From Streptomyces chilikensis (GTDB lineage: Bacteria > Actinomycetota > Actinomycetes > Streptomycetales > Streptomycetaceae): DNA of 64,000 nt. The stretch is taken from NCBI RefSeq assembly GCF_001642695.1, contig NZ_LWCC02000005.1, forward strand, positions 3,981,358 through 4,045,357, given 5' to 3'. Made by a program: the position numbers and the translations under genes. Shown piece by piece: positions 18,956-30,526 of this stretch. The notes beneath the pieces are model-generated. The model saw only the letters and a program-made list of their open reading frames with translations, made no database searches and was not told the DNA's origin. The stretch's first letter is position 1. Each line of letters begins with the position of its first letter.

Positions 18956-20737
18956 GTGGCAGCACCTAAGAAGGGCCGCAGCGCGAACGCGCCGAGCAAG
19001 CCGGGACGCGCCCTCGCCCTGATCCTGATCGCCCTGGTGGCGCTCACCGGAGGCATGTTCGCCTCCGGTCACACCACCCCGCGTCTCGGCATCGACCTGG
19101 CCGGCGGCACCAGCATCACCCTGCGTGCGGTCGCCGAGAAGGGCCAGGAGTCGGCGATCAACCCGACCAACATGGCCACGGCGGTCGACATCATGGAGCG
19201 CCGGGTCAACGGCCTGGGCGTCTCCGAGGCGGAGGTCCAGACCCAGGGCGACCGCAACATCATCGTCAACATCCCCAAGGGCACCAACTCGGAGCAGGCC
19301 CGGGACCAGGTCGGCACCACGGCGAAGCTGTACTTCCGCCCCGTGCTGCAGACGGAGCTCTCCGGGCCCGACGCGGCCGTCCCGACGCCGGGCGCCACCG
19401 ACGGGGCCTCCCCGTCGGCAGAGCCCTCCGGGAAGCCCACGGGGAAGTCCACCGCGTCTCCCTCCGCCCCCGCCGCCACCGACCCGTCCGCGGAGGCGTC
19501 CCCACAGGGCCGCGCGCTGACCGAGGGCCTCAAGGCCGCCACCGGCTCGCCCTCGCCCGACGCGAGCGGCGCCCCCGAGGCCCCGGCCGAGAGCCCGGTG
19601 CCCGCCGACACCGCCGCGCCCGTCGACGCGAAGCTGCAGGAGCAGTACGCCAAGCTCGACTGCACCGACCCCGAGCAGCGCGCCATGGCCGGCGAGGGCA
19701 GCAAGCCCGGCGACTCCATCGTCGCCTGCGGCAACGGCTCGGGCCAGTGGCAGAAGTACATCCTCGGTCCCGCCGAGGTCGACGGCACCGACATCGACGA
19801 CGCCCAGGCCGTCCTCAACACGCAGACCGGCGCCGGCTGGACCGTCACCATGGAGTTCACCTCCAAGGGCGGCGACAAGTTCGCCGACATCACCGGCAAG
19901 CTCGCCACCCAGCCCAGCCCGCAGAACCAGTTCGCGATCGTGCTCGACGGCGAGGTCGTCTCCGACCCGTACGTCAGCCAGGCGCTCACCGGCGGCAACG
20001 CCGAGATCTCCGGCAACTTCACCCAGCCCGAGGCGCAGTCCCTGGCGAACATGCTGTCCTACGGCGCACTGCCGCTGACCTTCGACGAGGACAGCGTCAC
20101 CACGGTCACCCCGGCGCTCGGCAGCGAGCAGCTGGAGGGCGGTCTGATCGCCGGCGCCATCGGCCTCGCGCTGGTCGTGGTCTACCTGCTGACCTACTAC
20201 CGCGGCCTCGGCTTCGTCGCGCTGCTGTCGCTGGCGGTCTCCGCGGTGCTGACGTACACGATCATGTCGCTGCTCGGCCCGGCCATCGGCTTCGCGCTGA
20301 ACCTGCCGGCGGTCTGCGGCGCCATCGTCGCCATCGGTATCACCGCCGACTCGTTCATCGTGTACTTCGAGCGCATCCGGGACGAGATCCGCGAGGGCCG
20401 CACCCTGCGTCCGGCCGTGGAGAGGGCCTGGCCGCGTGCCCGGCGCACCGTCCTGGTCTCCGACTTCGTGTCGTTCCTCGCCGCCGCGGTCCTGTTCGTG
20501 GTGACCGTCGGCAAGGTCCAGGGCTTCGCGTTCACCCTCGGCCTGACCACCCTGCTCGACGTGGTCGTGGTGTTCCTCTTCACCAAGCCGCTGATGACGC
20601 TGCTGGCCCGCACCACGTTCTTCTCCAGCGGCCACCCCTGGTCCGGCCTGGACCCGAAGCGCCTCGGAGTGCAGCCCCCGCTGCGCCGCGGCCGTCGTTC
20701 CTCTTCCTCCGCCCTCGTCGAACCGAAGGAGGCCTGA
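18956..20737 (+). CDS. secD: Protein translocase subunit SecD
   Basis: A membrane component of the SecDF complex that uses the proton gradient to pull exported proteins through SecYEG. It has 593 residues: one N-terminal membrane helix (about 20-38), a large extracytoplasmic domain with the conserved RLGIDLAGGTSITL, then five C-terminal helices including the FERIRDEIREGR loop. GTG 18956 (AAPKKGRSAN next) follows AGGGAG at 18941-18946. Residues about 143-224 are a Ser/Pro/Ala/Glu-rich low-complexity insert in the extracytoplasmic domain. The secF ATG follows after one base, so the pair is coupled. Confidence 0.95.
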   Translation: MAAPKKGRSANAPSKPGRALALILIALVALTGGMFASGHTTPRLGIDLAGGTSITLRAVAEKGQESAINPTNMATAVDIMERRVNGLGVSEAEVQTQGDRNIIVNIPKGTNSEQARDQVGTTAKLYFRPVLQTELSGPDAAVPTPGATDGASPSAEPSGKPTGKSTASPSAPAATDPSAEASPQGRALTEGLKAATGSPSPDASGAPEAPAESPVPADTAAPVDAKLQEQYAKLDCTDPEQRAMAGEGSKPGDSIVACGNGSGQWQKYILGPAEVDGTDIDDAQAVLNTQTGAGWTVTMEFTSKGGDKFADITGKLATQPSPQNQFAIVLDGEVVSDPYVSQALTGGNAEISGNFTQPEAQSLANMLSYGALPLTFDEDSVTTVTPALGSEQLEGGLIAGAIGLALVVVYLLTYYRGLGFVALLSLAVSAVLTYTIMSLLGPAIGFALNLPAVCGAIVAIGITADSFIVYFERIRDEIREGRTLRPAVERAWPRARRTVLVSDFVSFLAAAVLFVVTVGKVQGFAFTLGLTTLLDVVVVFLFTKPLMTLLARTTFFSSGHPWSGLDPKRLGVQPPLRRGRRSSSSALVEPKEA

Positions 20738-20738
20738 G

Positions 20739-21833
20739 ATGTCGAAACTCGGCAACCTCGGGGCCCGGCTCCACCGCGGCGAGGTCGGCTACGACTTCGT
20801 CGGCAACCGCAAGATCTGGTACGGCGTCTCGATCCTGATCACGATCGTCGCCGTCGCGGGCCTGTTCACCCGCGGCCTGCACATGGGCATCGAGTTCCAG
20901 GGCGGCGCCGTCTTCACCACCCCGAAGACCAGCGTCTCGGTCTCCCAGGCCGAGTCCTACGCCGAGGAGGCGTCGGGCCACGACGCCATCGTCCAGGGCC
21001 TGGGCACCGGTGGCATGCGCGTCCAGGTCGCCGGCATCGACACCGGCGCCTCCGACAAGATCAAGACGGAGCTGGCCGAGAAGCTCAAGGTCGACCCCGA
21101 GCAGATCAACGCCGAACTCGTCGGCCCCAGCTGGGGCGAGCAGATCGCCAACAAGGCCTGGCAGGGCCTGGCGATCTTCATGGTCCTGGTGGTGATCTAC
21201 CTGGCCATCGCGTTCGAGTGGCGGATGGCCCTCGCCGCGCTGGTGGCACTGATCCACGACATCACCATCACCGTCGGGATCTACGCCCTGGTGGGCTTCG
21301 AGGTCACGCCGGGCACGGTGATCGGTCTGCTGACCATCCTCGGTTACTCCCTCTACGACACGGTCGTCGTCTTCGACAGCCTCAAGGAGGGGAGCCAGGG
21401 GATCACGAAGCAGACCCGCTGGACCTACCGGGACGTCGCCAACCGCTCGATCAACGGCACGCTCGTGCGGTCCATCAACACCACCGTGGTGGCGCTGCTG
21501 CCGGTGGCGGGCCTGCTGTTCATCGGCGGCGGCGTCCTGGGCGCCGGCATGCTGAACGACATCTCCCTGTCGATCTTCGTCGGCCTCGCGGCCGGCGCCT
21601 ACTCGTCGATCTTCATCGCCACGCCGCTCGTCGCCGACCTCAAGGAGCGCGAGCCGGAGATGAAGGCCCTGCGCCGGCGGGTGCTCGCCAAGCGCGCGCA
21701 GGGCGGCGACGACGCGACCGCGGCGGTCGGCGCGGACGCCGGGAACACGAACGACCCGGAGGGCTCCGGGCCCGCCGTGGTCGGCCCGCGGGCCGACCGC
21801 AGCGGCGGCCGGGCCTCCGGAAGGAGGCGATGA
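20739..21833 (+). CDS. secF: Protein translocase subunit SecF
   Basis: A 364-residue partner of SecD with six predicted membrane helices. The first (YGVSILITIVAVAGLF) precedes the MGIEFQGG motif; the rest lie in the C-terminal half with GYSLYDTVVVFDSLKE, typical of SecF. AGGAGG lies inside the end of secD, ten bases before the ATG. The last 50 residues are hydrophilic and Gly/Arg-rich, probably a disordered cytoplasmic tail. The apt GTG begins four bases after the stop. Confidence 0.95.
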   Translation: MSKLGNLGARLHRGEVGYDFVGNRKIWYGVSILITIVAVAGLFTRGLHMGIEFQGGAVFTTPKTSVSVSQAESYAEEASGHDAIVQGLGTGGMRVQVAGIDTGASDKIKTELAEKLKVDPEQINAELVGPSWGEQIANKAWQGLAIFMVLVVIYLAIAFEWRMALAALVALIHDITITVGIYALVGFEVTPGTVIGLLTILGYSLYDTVVVFDSLKEGSQGITKQTRWTYRDVANRSINGTLVRSINTTVVALLPVAGLLFIGGGVLGAGMLNDISLSIFVGLAAGAYSSIFIATPLVADLKEREPEMKALRRRVLAKRAQGGDDATAAVGADAGNTNDPEGSGPAVVGPRADRSGGRASGRRR

Positions 21834-21837
21834 CGCC

Positions 21838-22377
21838 GTGACCGGCATCCAGGAGCTGCTGCTCAGCCGCATCCGCGAGATCGAGGACCACCCCGAGCCC
21901 GGCGTGAGGTTCAAGGACATCACGCCGCTGCTCGCGGACCCGGAGGCGTTCGCCGCGCTCACCGACGCGCTGGCGGACATCGCGGTGCGCACCGGGGCGA
22001 CGAAGATCGTGGGCCTGGAGGCCCGCGGCTTCATCCTCGGCGCGCCGGCGGCGGTGCGGGCCGGGATCGGGTTCATCCCGGTCCGCAAGGCCGGCAAGCT
22101 GCCGGGCGCGACGCTGAGGCAGGCGTACGACCTGGAGTACGGATCGGCGGAGATCGAGGTGCACGCGGAGGACCTGTCCGCGGGGGACCGGGTGCTGGTC
22201 GTGGACGACGTGCTCGCGACGGGCGGTACGGCCGAGGCGTCGATCCAGCTGGTGCGACGCGCGGGGGCCGAGGTGGCCGGTCTCGCCGTGCTGATGGAGC
22301 TCGCGTTCCTCCAGGGCCGGGCCCGCCTGGAGCAGGCGCTCGCCGGCGCCCCCCTGACCGCCCTCCTCGTCGTCTGA
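21838..22377 (+). CDS. apt: Adenine phosphoribosyltransferase
   Basis: A 179-residue purine-salvage enzyme that converts adenine and PRPP to AMP. The PRPP-binding loop [14 protein letters not shown] (about 119-132) and the RFKDITPLL adenine-side motif are clear. The GTG start follows AAGGAGG at 21820-21827 inside the end of secF. The secF-apt-relA order is conserved in streptomycetes and puts a purine-salvage enzyme beside the (p)ppGpp gene. A strong hairpin follows, so relA is probably transcribed separately at least in part. Confidence 0.95.
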   Translation: MTGIQELLLSRIREIEDHPEPGVRFKDITPLLADPEAFAALTDALADIAVRTGATKIVGLEARGFILGAPAAVRAGIGFIPVRKAGKLPGATLRQAYDLEYGSAEIEVHAEDLSAGDRVLVVDDVLATGGTAEASIQLVRRAGAEVAGLAVLMELAFLQGRARLEQALAGAPLTALLVV

Positions 22378-22403
22378 CCCCTCGGCCCTCCCGGGCCGCA
22401 CCG

Positions 22404-22441
22404 GAGCCGGGCCCCGCGCCTCACCGCGCGGGGCCCGGCTC
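22404..22441 (+). terminator. Hairpin terminator after apt
   Basis: A perfect 16-bp stem (22404-22419 with 22426-22441) has a six-base loop, CTCACC. It lies 27 bases after the apt stop. No U-tract follows. Confidence 0.85.
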
Positions 22442-22618
22442 GTCACCGCCCCCGCCCGCGGCGGCGGTGAGGCTTTCTCCCCGCCGTGCGGGTGCCGTGG
22501 GAGCGGGGTGGGGAAAACGGACGCCCACCCGGCTGACGGGCGTGGGAGGGGGAACGCTCGCTACCATGGGATCTCCGGGGCCCGACCGGGTGACCCGGAC
22601 CGCGCCCGAGGAGTCCTC

Positions 22619-25150
<2,532 letters not shown>

Positions 25151-25173
25151 CGCCCGCCAGGCGCGCCCGCACG

Positions 25174-25210
25174 GCGAAGCCCCCGGCCGCAGGGCGGCCG
25201 GGGGCTTCGC
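25174..25210. terminator. Bidirectional terminator, relA / DUF349 gene
   Basis: A perfect 17-bp stem (25174-25190 with 25194-25210) closes on the loop AGG. It sits between the convergent stops at 25150 and 25227. Confidence 0.88.
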
Positions 25211-25226
25211 GGGCGGTCGGGCGGGA

Positions 25227-26456
25227 TCAGCCGCCGAACTCCTGGAGGCCCTTCAGGGCCTGGTCCAGCAGGGCCTGCCGGCCCTCCAGCTCACGCTCGA
25301 GCTTCTCCGCCCTGGCGGTGTTGCCCTGCGCGCGGGCCTGCTCGATCTGACCGCGCAGCTTGTCCACGGCGGCCTGCAGCTGACCCGTCAGCCCCGCGGC
25401 GCGCGCCCGCGCCTCCGGGTTGGTGCGGCGCCACTCGGCCTCCTCGGCCTCCTGGATCGCCCGCTCGACGGCCTGCATCCGGCCCTCGACCTTCGGCCGG
25501 GCGTCCCGCGGGACGTGACCGATGGCCTCCCACCGCTCGTTGACCGAACGGAACGCGGCCCGCGCCGCCTTGAGGTCCGTGACCGGAAGGAGCTTCTCGG
25601 CCTCCTCGGCCAGCTCCTCCTTCAGCTTCAGGTTCTCCGCCTGCTCGGCGTCCCGCTCGGCGAAGACCGAGCCGCGGGCGGCGAAGAAGACGTCCTGGGC
25701 GCCGCGGAAGCGGTTCCACAGCTCGTCCTCGTGCTCGCGCTGGGCGCGGCCCGCGGCCTTCCACTCGGCCATCAGCTCGCGGTAGCGGGCGGCCGTCGGA
25801 CCCCAGTCGGTCGACCCGGAGAGCGACTCGGCCTCGGCGACCAGACGCTCCTTGACCTTGCGGGCGTCCTCGCGCTGCGCGTCCAGCTGCGCGAAGTGGG
25901 CCTTGCGGCGCTTGGAGAACGCGCTGCGGGCGTGCGAGAAGCGGTGCCACAGCTCGTCGTCGGACTTGCGGTCCAGCCGCGGCAGCCCCTTCCAGGTGTC
26001 CACCAGCGCGCGCAGCCGCTCGCCGGCCGCCCGCCACTGCTCGGACCGGGCCAGCTCCTCCGCCTCGGCGACCAGCGCCTCCTTGGCGCTGCGGGCCTCC
26101 TCCGACTGCTTGGCCCGCTGCGCCTTGCGCTCCTCGCGACGGGACTCGACCGTCTCCACGAGCTTGTCCAGACGCGCCCGCAGCGCGTCCAGGTCGCCCA
26201 CCGCGTGATGGGCGTCGACCTGCTCGCGCAGGTGCTCGACGGCCGCCAGGGCGTCCTTCGCGGCGAGGTCGGTGGTCCGCACCCTCCGCTCGAGGAGGCC
26301 GATCTCGACCACCAGGCCCTCGTACTTGCGCTCGAAGTAGGCCAACGCCTCGTCGGGAGAGCCGGCCTGCCAGGAACCGACGACCCTCTCGCCGTCGGCC
26401 GTACGCACGTACACGGTCCCCGTCTCGTCGACGCGGCCCCACGGGTCGCTGCTCAC
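25227..26456 (-). CDS. DUF349 domain-containing coiled-coil protein
   Basis: A 409-residue soluble protein, highly charged and helical. It contains repeated DUF349 units, recognisable by recurring WxxxxxxxR and DELWxRF patterns (DDELWHRFSHAR, EDELWNRFRGAQ). The N-terminus carries a short beta-rich stretch (VYVRTADGERVVG). DUF349 proteins in other bacteria have been linked to DNA damage or nucleotide stress, but no activity can be assigned here. GTG 26456 follows GGAGGAGG on the minus strand. An upstream frame of 22 codons lacks a ribosome site. The C-terminal 50 residues look like a coiled coil. Confidence 0.9.
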   Translation of the reverse strand: MSSDPWGRVDETGTVYVRTADGERVVGSWQAGSPDEALAYFERKYEGLVVEIGLLERRVRTTDLAAKDALAAVEHLREQVDAHHAVGDLDALRARLDKLVETVESRREERKAQRAKQSEEARSAKEALVAEAEELARSEQWRAAGERLRALVDTWKGLPRLDRKSDDELWHRFSHARSAFSKRRKAHFAQLDAQREDARKVKERLVAEAESLSGSTDWGPTAARYRELMAEWKAAGRAQREHEDELWNRFRGAQDVFFAARGSVFAERDAEQAENLKLKEELAEEAEKLLPVTDLKAARAAFRSVNERWEAIGHVPRDARPKVEGRMQAVERAIQEAEEAEWRRTNPEARARAAGLTGQLQAAVDKLRGQIEQARAQGNTARAEKLERELEGRQALLDQALKGLQEFGG

Positions 26457-26601
26457 AGCGCCTCCTCCACATGATGCCGCGGGGGGTCTCGTGGCCCCGG
26501 GCATCCTCCACAGTTTCGTCACCGGTCAACATAGGCGACCGGCGGGTGGCCTGTCCGCATCCCGCGCGACCGAATATCGGCCCGCGGGACGGCGGCCGGA
26601 C

Positions 26602-27417
26602 TCAGGACTTGGTGACGGTCGCCTTGTCGATGACCACCGTCGCGTTGGGGGCGCCGTCCCCCATGCCGGTGCTCTCGCCGGCCTTGGCGATCTTCTCCAG
26701 GACGGCCATGCCCTTCTCGTCGACCTTGCCGAACGGCGTGTAGTTCGGGGGCAGCGGGCTGTCCTGGTAGACCAGGAAGAACTGGCTGCCGTTGGTGTTC
26801 GGGCCCGCGTTGGCCATGGCGACGGTGCCCGCCGGGTACGTGTCCTTCTTGAGGGCGTCGGACTTCAGGTTCTCGTCCTTCAGTTCGTACCCCGGACCGC
26901 CGGAACCCGACCCCGTCGGGTCGCCGCACTGGAGCACGTAGATGCCCTGGGTCGTGAGGCGGTGGCACTTCGTGTGGTCGAAGTAGCCCTTGCCGGCGAG
27001 GAACTCGAAGGAGTTCACCGTGTGCGGGGCGCCCTCGGCGTCCAGCGCGACCGAGATCTCGCCGCAGGTGGTGTCCAGCTCCATGGTGTACTTCGCCGAC
27101 TTGTCGATCTTCATCGCCGGCTCCTTGTCGAACTGGAGCTCCTCGATCTTGCCCTTGGCCGGCTTCTCGCAGGGGTCCGGCGCCTTGCTGGGCTCGGCGC
27201 TCGGGGAGGCCGACGCCTTGGCCGCGGTGCTCTCCCCGTCGCCCCGCAGGGTGCCCGTGGTGTACAGCGCGAGGCTGCCGACCAGGACCACGCCGAGGAC
27301 CGACGCGATCACCGCGTTCCGCATGCGCGCCTTGCGGCGGGCGGCGGTGCGCCGCTGCTGCTGGCGCAGAAACTTCTCCCGGGCGAGCTGACGCCGCCGC
27401 TGTTCCTGGCTGACCAC
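26602..27417 (-). CDS. Membrane-anchored cyclophilin-type peptidyl-prolyl isomerase
   Basis: A 271-residue protein. A cytoplasmic Arg/Gln-rich N-terminus is followed by one membrane helix (VIASVLGVVLVGSLALY, about 35-52), a Ser/Lys linker, and an extracytoplasmic cyclophilin domain. Active-site landmarks are CHRLTTQGI, GDPTGSGSGGPGY and NTNGSQFFL; the hydrophobic residue at the usual FMIQ site is changed to YVLQ. It likely assists folding of exported proteins. GTG 27417 follows GAGGAGTGAG on the minus strand. The gene is divergent from the MBL-hisS pair. Confidence 0.92.
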   Translation of the reverse strand: MVSQEQRRRQLAREKFLRQQQRRTAARRKARMRNAVIASVLGVVLVGSLALYTTGTLRGDGESTAAKASASPSAEPSKAPDPCEKPAKGKIEELQFDKEPAMKIDKSAKYTMELDTTCGEISVALDAEGAPHTVNSFEFLAGKGYFDHTKCHRLTTQGIYVLQCGDPTGSGSGGPGYELKDENLKSDALKKDTYPAGTVAMANAGPNTNGSQFFLVYQDSPLPPNYTPFGKVDEKGMAVLEKIAKAGESTGMGDGAPNATVVIDKATVTKS

Positions 27418-27508
27418 CGGGTCTCACTCCTCGTGCGAATCGTGCGTCGACCGGGCCGCGTGGGCCTCCTGAGCCGACCGCGTGCGTGTGCCCCGTACCG
27501 TATATGGG

Positions 27509-27539
27509 TTCACCGAGTAATCGGCAGCGCCGGTAGGCT
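27509..27539 (+). promoter_or_regulatory. Possible promoter of the MBL-hisS pair
   Basis: TTCACC (27509-27514) and TAGGCT (27534-27539) are spaced by 19 bases, with the start codon about 58 bases downstream of the -10. It lies in the 180-base divergent region shared with the cyclophilin gene. Confidence 0.35.
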
Positions 27540-27597
27540 GCTGACGCCAGGGTGGCCGGATGGCCACCCGCCCGTATCGACACAACGAGGGACGATC

Positions 27598-28305
27598 GTG
27601 CTCATTGCCGGGTTCCCGGCCGGTGCCTGGGGGACGAACTGTTATCTCGTCGCCCCCGGAGCCGGCGAGGAATGCGTGATCATCGACCCCGGCCACCAGG
27701 CCGCCCGGGGAGTCGAGGAGACGCTCAGGAAGCATCGGCTCAAGCCCGTCGCGGTCGTCCTCACCCACGGACACATCGACCATGTCGCCTCGGTGGTCCC
27801 GGTGTGCGGCGCGCACGACGTGCCCGCCTGGATCCACCCGGAGGACCGGTACATGATGAGCGACCCCGAGAAGGCGCTCGGCCGGTCCATCGGCATGCCG
27901 CTCATGGGTGAGCTGGCCGTCGGGGAGCCCGACGACGTCAAGGAGCTGACCGACGGCTCGAAGCTGGAGCTGGCCGGCCTGGAGTTCTCCGTGGCGCACG
28001 CTCCCGGCCATACCAAGGGGTCGGTGACCTTCCGGATGCCCGAGGCCGCGGACGTCCCGTCCGTGTTCTTCTCCGGGGATCTGCTGTTCGCCGGCTCCGT
28101 CGGACGGACCGACCTGCCGGGCGGCGACATGGACGACATGCTCGCGTCGCTGTCCCGCGTGTGCCTGCCGCTGGACGACTCCACCGTCGTCCTGTCCGGC
28201 CACGGCCCCCAGACGACCATCGGCCACGAGCGCGCCACCAACCCCTACCTGCGGCAGGTGGCCGCCGGCCCGGAGGGCTTCCGGGCCCCCCGACGAGGAA
28301 TGTGA
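27598..28305 (+). CDS. MBL-fold metallo-hydrolase (glyoxalase II-like)
   Basis: A 235-residue metallo-beta-lactamase-fold enzyme with the metal motif THGHIDH, a downstream HTKGS and a C-terminal SGHGPQT, as in the glyoxalase II-like group. The substrate is unknown; a thioester or hydroxyacyl-thiol is typical of the family. GTG 27598 follows GAGGGA at normal spacing and gives the family start [16 protein letters not shown]. The hisS start is only 14 bases after its stop, so the two are cotranscribed, an arrangement common in actinobacteria. Confidence 0.9.
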   Translation: MLIAGFPAGAWGTNCYLVAPGAGEECVIIDPGHQAARGVEETLRKHRLKPVAVVLTHGHIDHVASVVPVCGAHDVPAWIHPEDRYMMSDPEKALGRSIGMPLMGELAVGEPDDVKELTDGSKLELAGLEFSVAHAPGHTKGSVTFRMPEAADVPSVFFSGDLLFAGSVGRTDLPGGDMDDMLASLSRVCLPLDDSTVVLSGHGPQTTIGHERATNPYLRQVAAGPEGFRAPRRGM

Positions 28306-28318
28306 CGAGAGAGCACCC

Positions 28319-29581
28319 GTGAGCACTTTCAAGGCCCCCAAGGGCACCTACGACCTGATCCCGCCGGACTCCGCCCGGTACCTGGCGGTGCGCGAGGCGA
28401 TCGCCGCCCCGCTGCGCAACTCCGGCTACGGCTACATCGAGACGCCCGGCTTCGAGAACGTCGAGCTGTTCGCCCGGGGCGTCGGCGAGTCCACCGACAT
28501 CGTCACCAAGGAGATGTACGCCTTCGAGACCAAGGGCGGCGACCGTCTCGCCCTGCGTCCCGAGGGCACCGCCTCGGTGCTCCGCGCCGCGCTGGAGGCC
28601 GGCCTCCACAAGGCCGGGAACCTGCCGGTGAAGCTCTGGTACTCGGGCTCCTACTACCGCTACGAGCGTCCGCAGAAGGGCCGCTACCGCCACTTCTCGC
28701 AGGTCGGCGCCGAGGCCATCGGCGCCGAGGACCCGGCCCTGGACGCCGAGCTGATCATCCTCGCCGACCAGGCGTACCGCTCGCTGGGCCTGCGGAACTT
28801 CCGCATCCTGCTCAACAGCCTGGGCGACAAGGAGTGCCGCCCCGCCTACCGGGCCGCCCTCCAGGACTTCCTGCGCGGCCTGGACCTCGACGAGGAGACG
28901 CTGCGCCGCGCCGAGATCAACCCGCTGCGCGTCCTCGACGACAAGCGGCCCGACGTGCAGAAGCAGCTCGTCGGCGCCCCGCTGCTCAGGGACCACCTCT
29001 GCGAGGCCTGCAAGGCCTACCACGAGGAGGTCCGCGAGCTGATCACCGCGGCGGGCGTCGCCTTCGAGGACGACCCGAAGCTGGTCCGCGGCCTGGACTA
29101 CTACACCCGCACCACCTTCGAGTTCGTCCACGACGGCCTCGGCTCGCAGTCCGCGGTGGGCGGCGGCGGCCGGTACGACGGCCTCTCCGAGATGATCGGC
29201 GGCCCCGCGCTGCCCTCGGTGGGCTGGGCGCTCGGCGTCGACCGCACGGTGCTGGCCCTGGAGGCCGAGGGCGTGGAGCTCGACCTGCCCGCCACCACCA
29301 GCGTGTTCGCCGTGCCGATGGGCGACGAGGCGCGACGCCTGCTGTTCGCCAAGGTCACCGAGCTGCGCAAGGTCGGCATCGCGGCGGACTTCGGCTACGG
29401 CGGCAAGGGGCTGAAGGCGGCGATGAAGGCCGCCCACCGCTCCGGCGCCCGTTTCGCGATCGTGGCCGGCGAGCGCGACCTCGCCGAGGGCGTCGTCCAG
29501 CTCAAGGACATGGAGTCCGGCGAGCAGACGGCCGTCGGGGTCGGCGAGATCATCGCCGAGCTGGAGGCCCGGCTCGGCTGA
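28319..29581 (+). CDS. hisS: Histidine--tRNA ligase
   Basis: A 420-residue class II synthetase that charges tRNA-His. Motif 2 ([14 protein letters not shown]), the HisA loops [11 protein letters not shown] and GGGGRYDGL, and a C-terminal anticodon-binding domain (about 330-420) are all visible. The GTG start is preceded by ACGAGAGAG. No T-box-like leader precedes it, and expression probably comes from the promoter ahead of the MBL gene. A clear hairpin terminates the pair. Confidence 0.97.
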   Translation: MSTFKAPKGTYDLIPPDSARYLAVREAIAAPLRNSGYGYIETPGFENVELFARGVGESTDIVTKEMYAFETKGGDRLALRPEGTASVLRAALEAGLHKAGNLPVKLWYSGSYYRYERPQKGRYRHFSQVGAEAIGAEDPALDAELIILADQAYRSLGLRNFRILLNSLGDKECRPAYRAALQDFLRGLDLDEETLRRAEINPLRVLDDKRPDVQKQLVGAPLLRDHLCEACKAYHEEVRELITAAGVAFEDDPKLVRGLDYYTRTTFEFVHDGLGSQSAVGGGGRYDGLSEMIGGPALPSVGWALGVDRTVLALEAEGVELDLPATTSVFAVPMGDEARRLLFAKVTELRKVGIAADFGYGGKGLKAAMKAAHRSGARFAIVAGERDLAEGVVQLKDMESGEQTAVGVGEIIAELEARLG

Positions 29582-29600
29582 CCGCCGCGCACGCGTTTCC

Positions 29601-29630
29601 GGGGCGCCCCTTCCGCCGAAGGGGCGCCCC
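29601..29630 (+). terminator. Hairpin terminator after hisS
   Basis: GGGGCGCCCCTTC (29601-29613) pairs with 29618-29630 over a four-base loop, CGCC. The 13-bp stem begins 20 bases after the hisS stop. Confidence 0.8.
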
Positions 29631-29829
29631 GTCGCCGTTCCGGAGACCCCGGCTCCGTCTCCGGAGACCCCGGAATCGTCCGTGCGCACGCCTCTGGAAC
29701 GAACGTCCCCGGCGGGCGGGCCCTCCGGGCCGTCCGGGCGGCCCTTGTTTACGTCAGTCCGACGGCTGACCGGGCAGAGTGCGGCACAATGGCCGTGCCT
29801 CAACCTCTTCGATGCAGGGAATCGGTGTG

Positions 29830-30468
29830 ATGAGCAGCATGACGACGGTCCACGACGTGCCGGCGCCCCGGACCGGGGACGACGGCCCGCGCCGAACGGG
29901 CGGCAGCCGGGGCTTCGGCGTGCTGCTGGCCATCACCGGCGCGCTCGGCGTGCTCGCCTCGTGGATCATCACCCTGGACAAGTTCCACCTGCTCGAGGAC
30001 CCCGACTTCACACCGGCCTGCAGCCTGAACCCGATCTTCTCCTGCAAGAACATCATGGAGAGCGACCAGGCCTCGGTCTTCGGCTTCCCGAACCCGATGC
30101 TGGGCCTGGTGACCTACGGCATCGTGGTCTGCGTGGGCATGAGCGTGATCGCGGGGGCCCGGTTCCCCCGCTGGTACTGGCTCACCCTCAACGCCGGCAC
30201 GCTCTTCGGCGTCGGGTTCTGCACCTGGCTGATGATCCAGTCCCTGTACGAGATCCACAGGCTCTGCCTCTGGTGCATGCTCGCCTGGGTCGCGACCATC
30301 GTCATGTTCTGGTACGTGACCTCGTTCAACGTCCGCAACGGCTTCCTGCCCGCCCCCAAGGGGCTGCGGACCTTCTTCGACGAGTTCACCTGGGTGCTCC
30401 CCGTGGTGCACATCGGCGTCGTCGCGATCCTGATCTTCTCCCGCTGGGGCAGCGCCCTCTGGGCCTGA
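29830..30468 (+). CDS. Vitamin K epoxide reductase family protein
   Basis: A 212-residue integral membrane thiol oxidoreductase. Two cysteine sites fit bacterial VKOR: an extracytoplasmic loop with ACSLNPIFSC and the membrane-embedded redox pair CLWC. Four to five membrane helices are visible. In other actinobacteria VKOR reoxidises a DsbA-like partner using quinone to form disulfides in exported proteins; no DsbA-like gene is next to it here. ATG 29830 is chosen with AGGGA at 29816-29820. GTG 29827 one codon earlier and ATG 29842 are alternatives. Confidence 0.9.
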   Translation: MSSMTTVHDVPAPRTGDDGPRRTGGSRGFGVLLAITGALGVLASWIITLDKFHLLEDPDFTPACSLNPIFSCKNIMESDQASVFGFPNPMLGLVTYGIVVCVGMSVIAGARFPRWYWLTLNAGTLFGVGFCTWLMIQSLYEIHRLCLWCMLAWVATIVMFWYVTSFNVRNGFLPAPKGLRTFFDEFTWVLPVVHIGVVAILIFSRWGSALWA

Positions 30469-30514
30469 CCGGCGGATCCGGCCGACGGGCCACGGCCCTG
30501 TCCGAGCCGTGGCT

Positions 30515-30520
30515 TAGGGT
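30515..30520 (+). promoter_or_regulatory. -10 element for a probable leaderless rarA mRNA
   Basis: TAGGGT ends seven bases before the GTG at 30527, so the predicted transcription start coincides with the start codon. No ribosome binding site is visible. Confidence 0.45.
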
Positions 30521-30526
30521 TTCCGT

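Noticed and set aside
22501-22618. A SigR-type promoter (GGAAT-N18-GTT) for relA
   Set aside because: GGAAA at 22512 and GGAAC at 22551 are present, but no GTT lies at the right distance from either.
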